Below are positions 63,201 through 64,000 of a DNA stretch of 64,000 bases, piece by piece. This DNA comes from Bryobacterales bacterium (GTDB lineage: Bacteria; Acidobacteriota; Terriglobia; Bryobacterales; Bryobacteraceae). The DNA lies in assembly GCA_003136575.1 (NCBI GenBank), contig PLEX01000184.1, positions 1 through 64,000 on the forward strand, read 5' to 3'. The notes beneath the pieces were generated by a model that was given only the letters and a program-made list of their open reading frames with translations, was not told the DNA's origin and did not search any database. Position numbers and translations under genes: made by a program. Numbering within the stretch: the first letter of the stretch is position 1; each line of letters begins with the position of its first letter.

Positions 63201-64000
63201 GTATCACGCCGGGCTCGATGCGAACCGGCGGCGCACGGTGCAGGACGATTTTCTGGGCGGGAAGCTGGAAGTGGTTGTGGCCACGATCGCGTTCGGGATG
63301 GGGATCGACAAGGCCAATATACGGTCGGTGATTCATACGGCGCTGCCGGGCAGCGTGGAGGCGTATTACCAGGAGATCGGGCGCGCGGGACGCGATGGCG
63401 AACCGAGCCGGGCGATTCTGATGCACTCTTACGCGGATCGCCACACGCACGATTTTTTCTTCGAGCGCGACTATCCCGACGTGACGGTGCTGGAGCAGAT
63501 TTACAAGCGGCTGCGCGCGGAACCGCAGCCGCGCGAGGCGATTGAAGAACGCTGCCGTTTAGGGACGGATATGTTCGGCAAGGCGCTGGAGAAGCTTTGG
63601 ACGCACGGCGGCGCGGTCGTCGACGCGGCGGATAATGTGAGCCTCGGCTCGGAGGAATGGCGCGGTTCTTATATAGCGCAGGGCGCACAGAAACAGGCGC
63701 AGATTGAAGCGATGATCCGGTATGCGCAGAGCAGCCAGTGCCGGATGTCGAGTCTGGTGCGGCATTTTGGCGATATGGCGGATAGCCGGAGGCCGTGCGG
63801 GGTTTGCGATTTCTGCGCGCCGGAAAAGTGCATCGCGCAGTTGTTCCGCCCGGCGAACGACGCGGAGCAGGCGCTGGCGCGCGAGGTTATCGATGCGCTG
63901 CGGGGCAGTGGCAGGTCCCTGGGCAGGCTGCATTCGGAACTGTGTTCGGCGAACGGCGTGGATCGGGATTCGTTCGAGGAACTGGTGGGCGCGATGGCGC
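60292..64000 (+). CDS. DNA topoisomerase III-RecQ helicase fusion (3' end beyond window)
   Basis: One frame with no stop codon encodes a type IA topoisomerase followed by a RecQ helicase; it is missing from the ORF track because it does not end in the window. TopB part (about 1-620): Toprim 'AEKPSVARDIAKVLG' and 'ATDAGREGELIFR' (Asp102), and the active-site Tyr323 in 'ISYPRTDSRYLS'. A linker of about 95 residues rich in Ala, Val and Pro follows. RecQ part (from about 717): Walker A 'MPTGAGKSLCYQLPG' (Lys757), 'IDEAHCISQWGHDFRP' (Asp850), 'QEIGRAGRDGEPS', and the zinc site 'CGVCDFCAPEKC'. The two activities together resolve recombination intermediates in the way Sgs1-Top3 does. Start: GTG 60292; TTG 60262 is possible. 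Confidence 0.93.
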   Translation, partial: MAVLAEKPSVARDIAKVLGAGAKGDGYLHGNGYVVTWAIGHLAALAQPHEIRPEWKAWRRDTLPMLPTEWPLVVYEQTKDQFEVVRKILSSPRVGRVICATDAGREGELIFRYIYEAAGCTKPFSRLWISSLTPDAIRKGFAAVKPGREYDALADAARGRSRADWLVGMNLSRAYTLTYGDQLSVGRVQTPTLAMVVERELAIRQFVPEDYLEVIATFRPSSAPEAGQYKGTWVRDTADVQKSARLPATGDQGGVEAAQIVERAKTGAAAIESVKAETQRMAPPLLYDLTELQRHANRLFGFSAQHTLDTAQSLYEKHKLISYPRTDSRYLSRDVAATVGGIVEAVAGPYKALLAPSTGERPLGRRFVDDAKVSDHHAIIPTVTSPGRANLAPDEAKIYDLVCRRFLSCWYDDHVWSVTTVITAITNGALVDRYYSSGKAIQQVGWKVLDFQTDRKKSAKRKEGDEAAEADQQALPAGLARGQAQDVPDAEAVSKRTRPPKRFTEATLLTAMETAGKTLDEKELSDAMKETGLGTPATRASIIEVLLKREYIVRQGKNLEATDKGIQLIAVVHPEVKSPAMTGQWEAYLKRIQRGDAQLDPFLRGIEDYVRGVVGKVGEIPAAPRVPNGASYTAGRTAVPAVAAVAETARQGEPTPTVASAEPRASNVAHSGAGVARESVAVAGNARLSESLGTVARPARAIPAGEAAPVAAEGEPLDALLHRAFGFASFRANQEEVCRTVIGGRDTLLVMPTGAGKSLCYQLPGIVLGGTTLVISPLIALMEDQYAKLRQRGFAVDCIHSGRDRAASRQVCIDYLNGKLQFLFIAPERLRVPGFPEVLAKRKPTLIAIDEAHCISQWGHDFRPDYRLLGGYLPTLRPAPVIALTATATALVQRDICTQLGFEGEASFIHGFRRSNIAIEVVETGPSQRPGLALELLSDRERRPAIVYTPSRKQAESVAALLAHQFPAASYHAGLDANRRRTVQDDFLGGKLEVVVATIAFGMGIDKANIRSVIHTALPGSVEAYYQEIGRAGRDGEPSRAILMHSYADRHTHDFFFERDYPDVTVLEQIYKRLRAEPQPREAIEERCRLGTDMFGKALEKLWTHGGAVVDAADNVSLGSEEWRGSYIAQGAQKQAQIEAMIRYAQSSQCRMSSLVRHFGDMADSRRPCGVCDFCAPEKCIAQLFRPANDAEQALAREVIDALRGSGRSLGRLHSELCSANGVDRDSFEELVGAMA

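Noticed and set aside
61444-63450. 668-codon open frame on the minus strand
   Set aside because: It lies antisense to the topB-recQ frame, is very rich in Arg, His and Pro, and has no motif; the plus-strand frame carries all topoisomerase and helicase motifs.

Overview
The window is about 64 kb of GC-rich bacterial chromosome that looks like Acidobacteriota, most likely a Solibacter/Bryobacter-type soil organism. The indications are a very large Oar-like TonB receptor with an N-terminal carboxypeptidase-regulatory domain, a protein with the VWFA-related domain first described in Acidobacteria, a DUF5916 outer-membrane protein, two PQQ dehydrogenases, an alternative-complex-III-like module, and many exported enzymes with Tat-like leaders and Gly/Arg-rich inserts. 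This assignment is inference from gene content. I found no rRNA, tRNA, CRISPR array, prophage or intact insertion sequence.

Layout. 1-3.9 kb: tail of an alternative complex III-like respiratory operon (molybdopterin-fold subunit, separate FeS subunit, NrfD-like subunit, DUF3341, cytochrome c). 4-7 kb: Ser/Thr kinase and a Memo-family protein. 7-9.4 kb (minus): ECF sigma factor, anti-sigma factor and a secreted protein. 9.6-11.7 kb (minus): ABC exporter plus TetR regulator, with a palindromic operator lying inside the promoter. 12-17.6 kb (minus): PQQ dehydrogenase and TonB-dependent receptor. 17.9-23.6 kb: a CoA-linked C-C bond pathway (ThDP enzyme, CitE/HpcH lyase, CoA transferase, acylating aldehyde dehydrogenase) in which the two middle genes look broken. 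23.7-26 kb: two exported TIM-barrel proteins. 26-27.3 kb (minus): YtrA-type GntR regulator and an ABC ATPase with no permease. 27.5-29 kb: hopanoid gene hpnH and a coupled small gene. 29-29.4 kb: a decayed ParDE-like toxin-antitoxin pair. 29.4-33.7 kb (minus): an envelope-stress operon with ECF sigma, anti-sigma, B-box membrane protein, LiaF-like protein, DUF4097 protein and DUF2007-like protein. 33.9 kb: nrdR.

34-40.6 kb: dihaem-type cytochrome c with a strong terminator, Tat-exported aldo/keto reductase, a sedolisin, a patch of gene debris (response-regulator tail and sulfatase tail in several frames) and a secreted beta-propeller protein. 40.9-47.8 kb: phosphoketolase, VWFA protein, DUF5916 protein, Uma2 nuclease-fold protein. 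47.9-53.3 kb: ABC-2 exporter pair, mannonate-dehydratase-like enzyme, acyl-CoA mutase large subunit and a small membrane protein. 53.5-56.3 kb: small hypothetical, glycosyltransferase and a sigma-54 activator that lacks a sensor domain. 56.5-59 kb: cytochrome c and PQQ alcohol-dehydrogenase pair. 59.1 kb: a 63-residue PEP-CTERM mini-protein. 59.3-60 kb: DUF1566 protein. 60.3-64 kb: one open frame joining topoisomerase III to a RecQ helicase, running off the window. The ORF track omits it because it has no stop codon here.

The most notable items are the TopB-RecQ fusion, the tiny PEP-CTERM protein, the decaying CoA pathway, the operator/promoter architectures, and the recurrent RGG-type inserts in exported enzymes.
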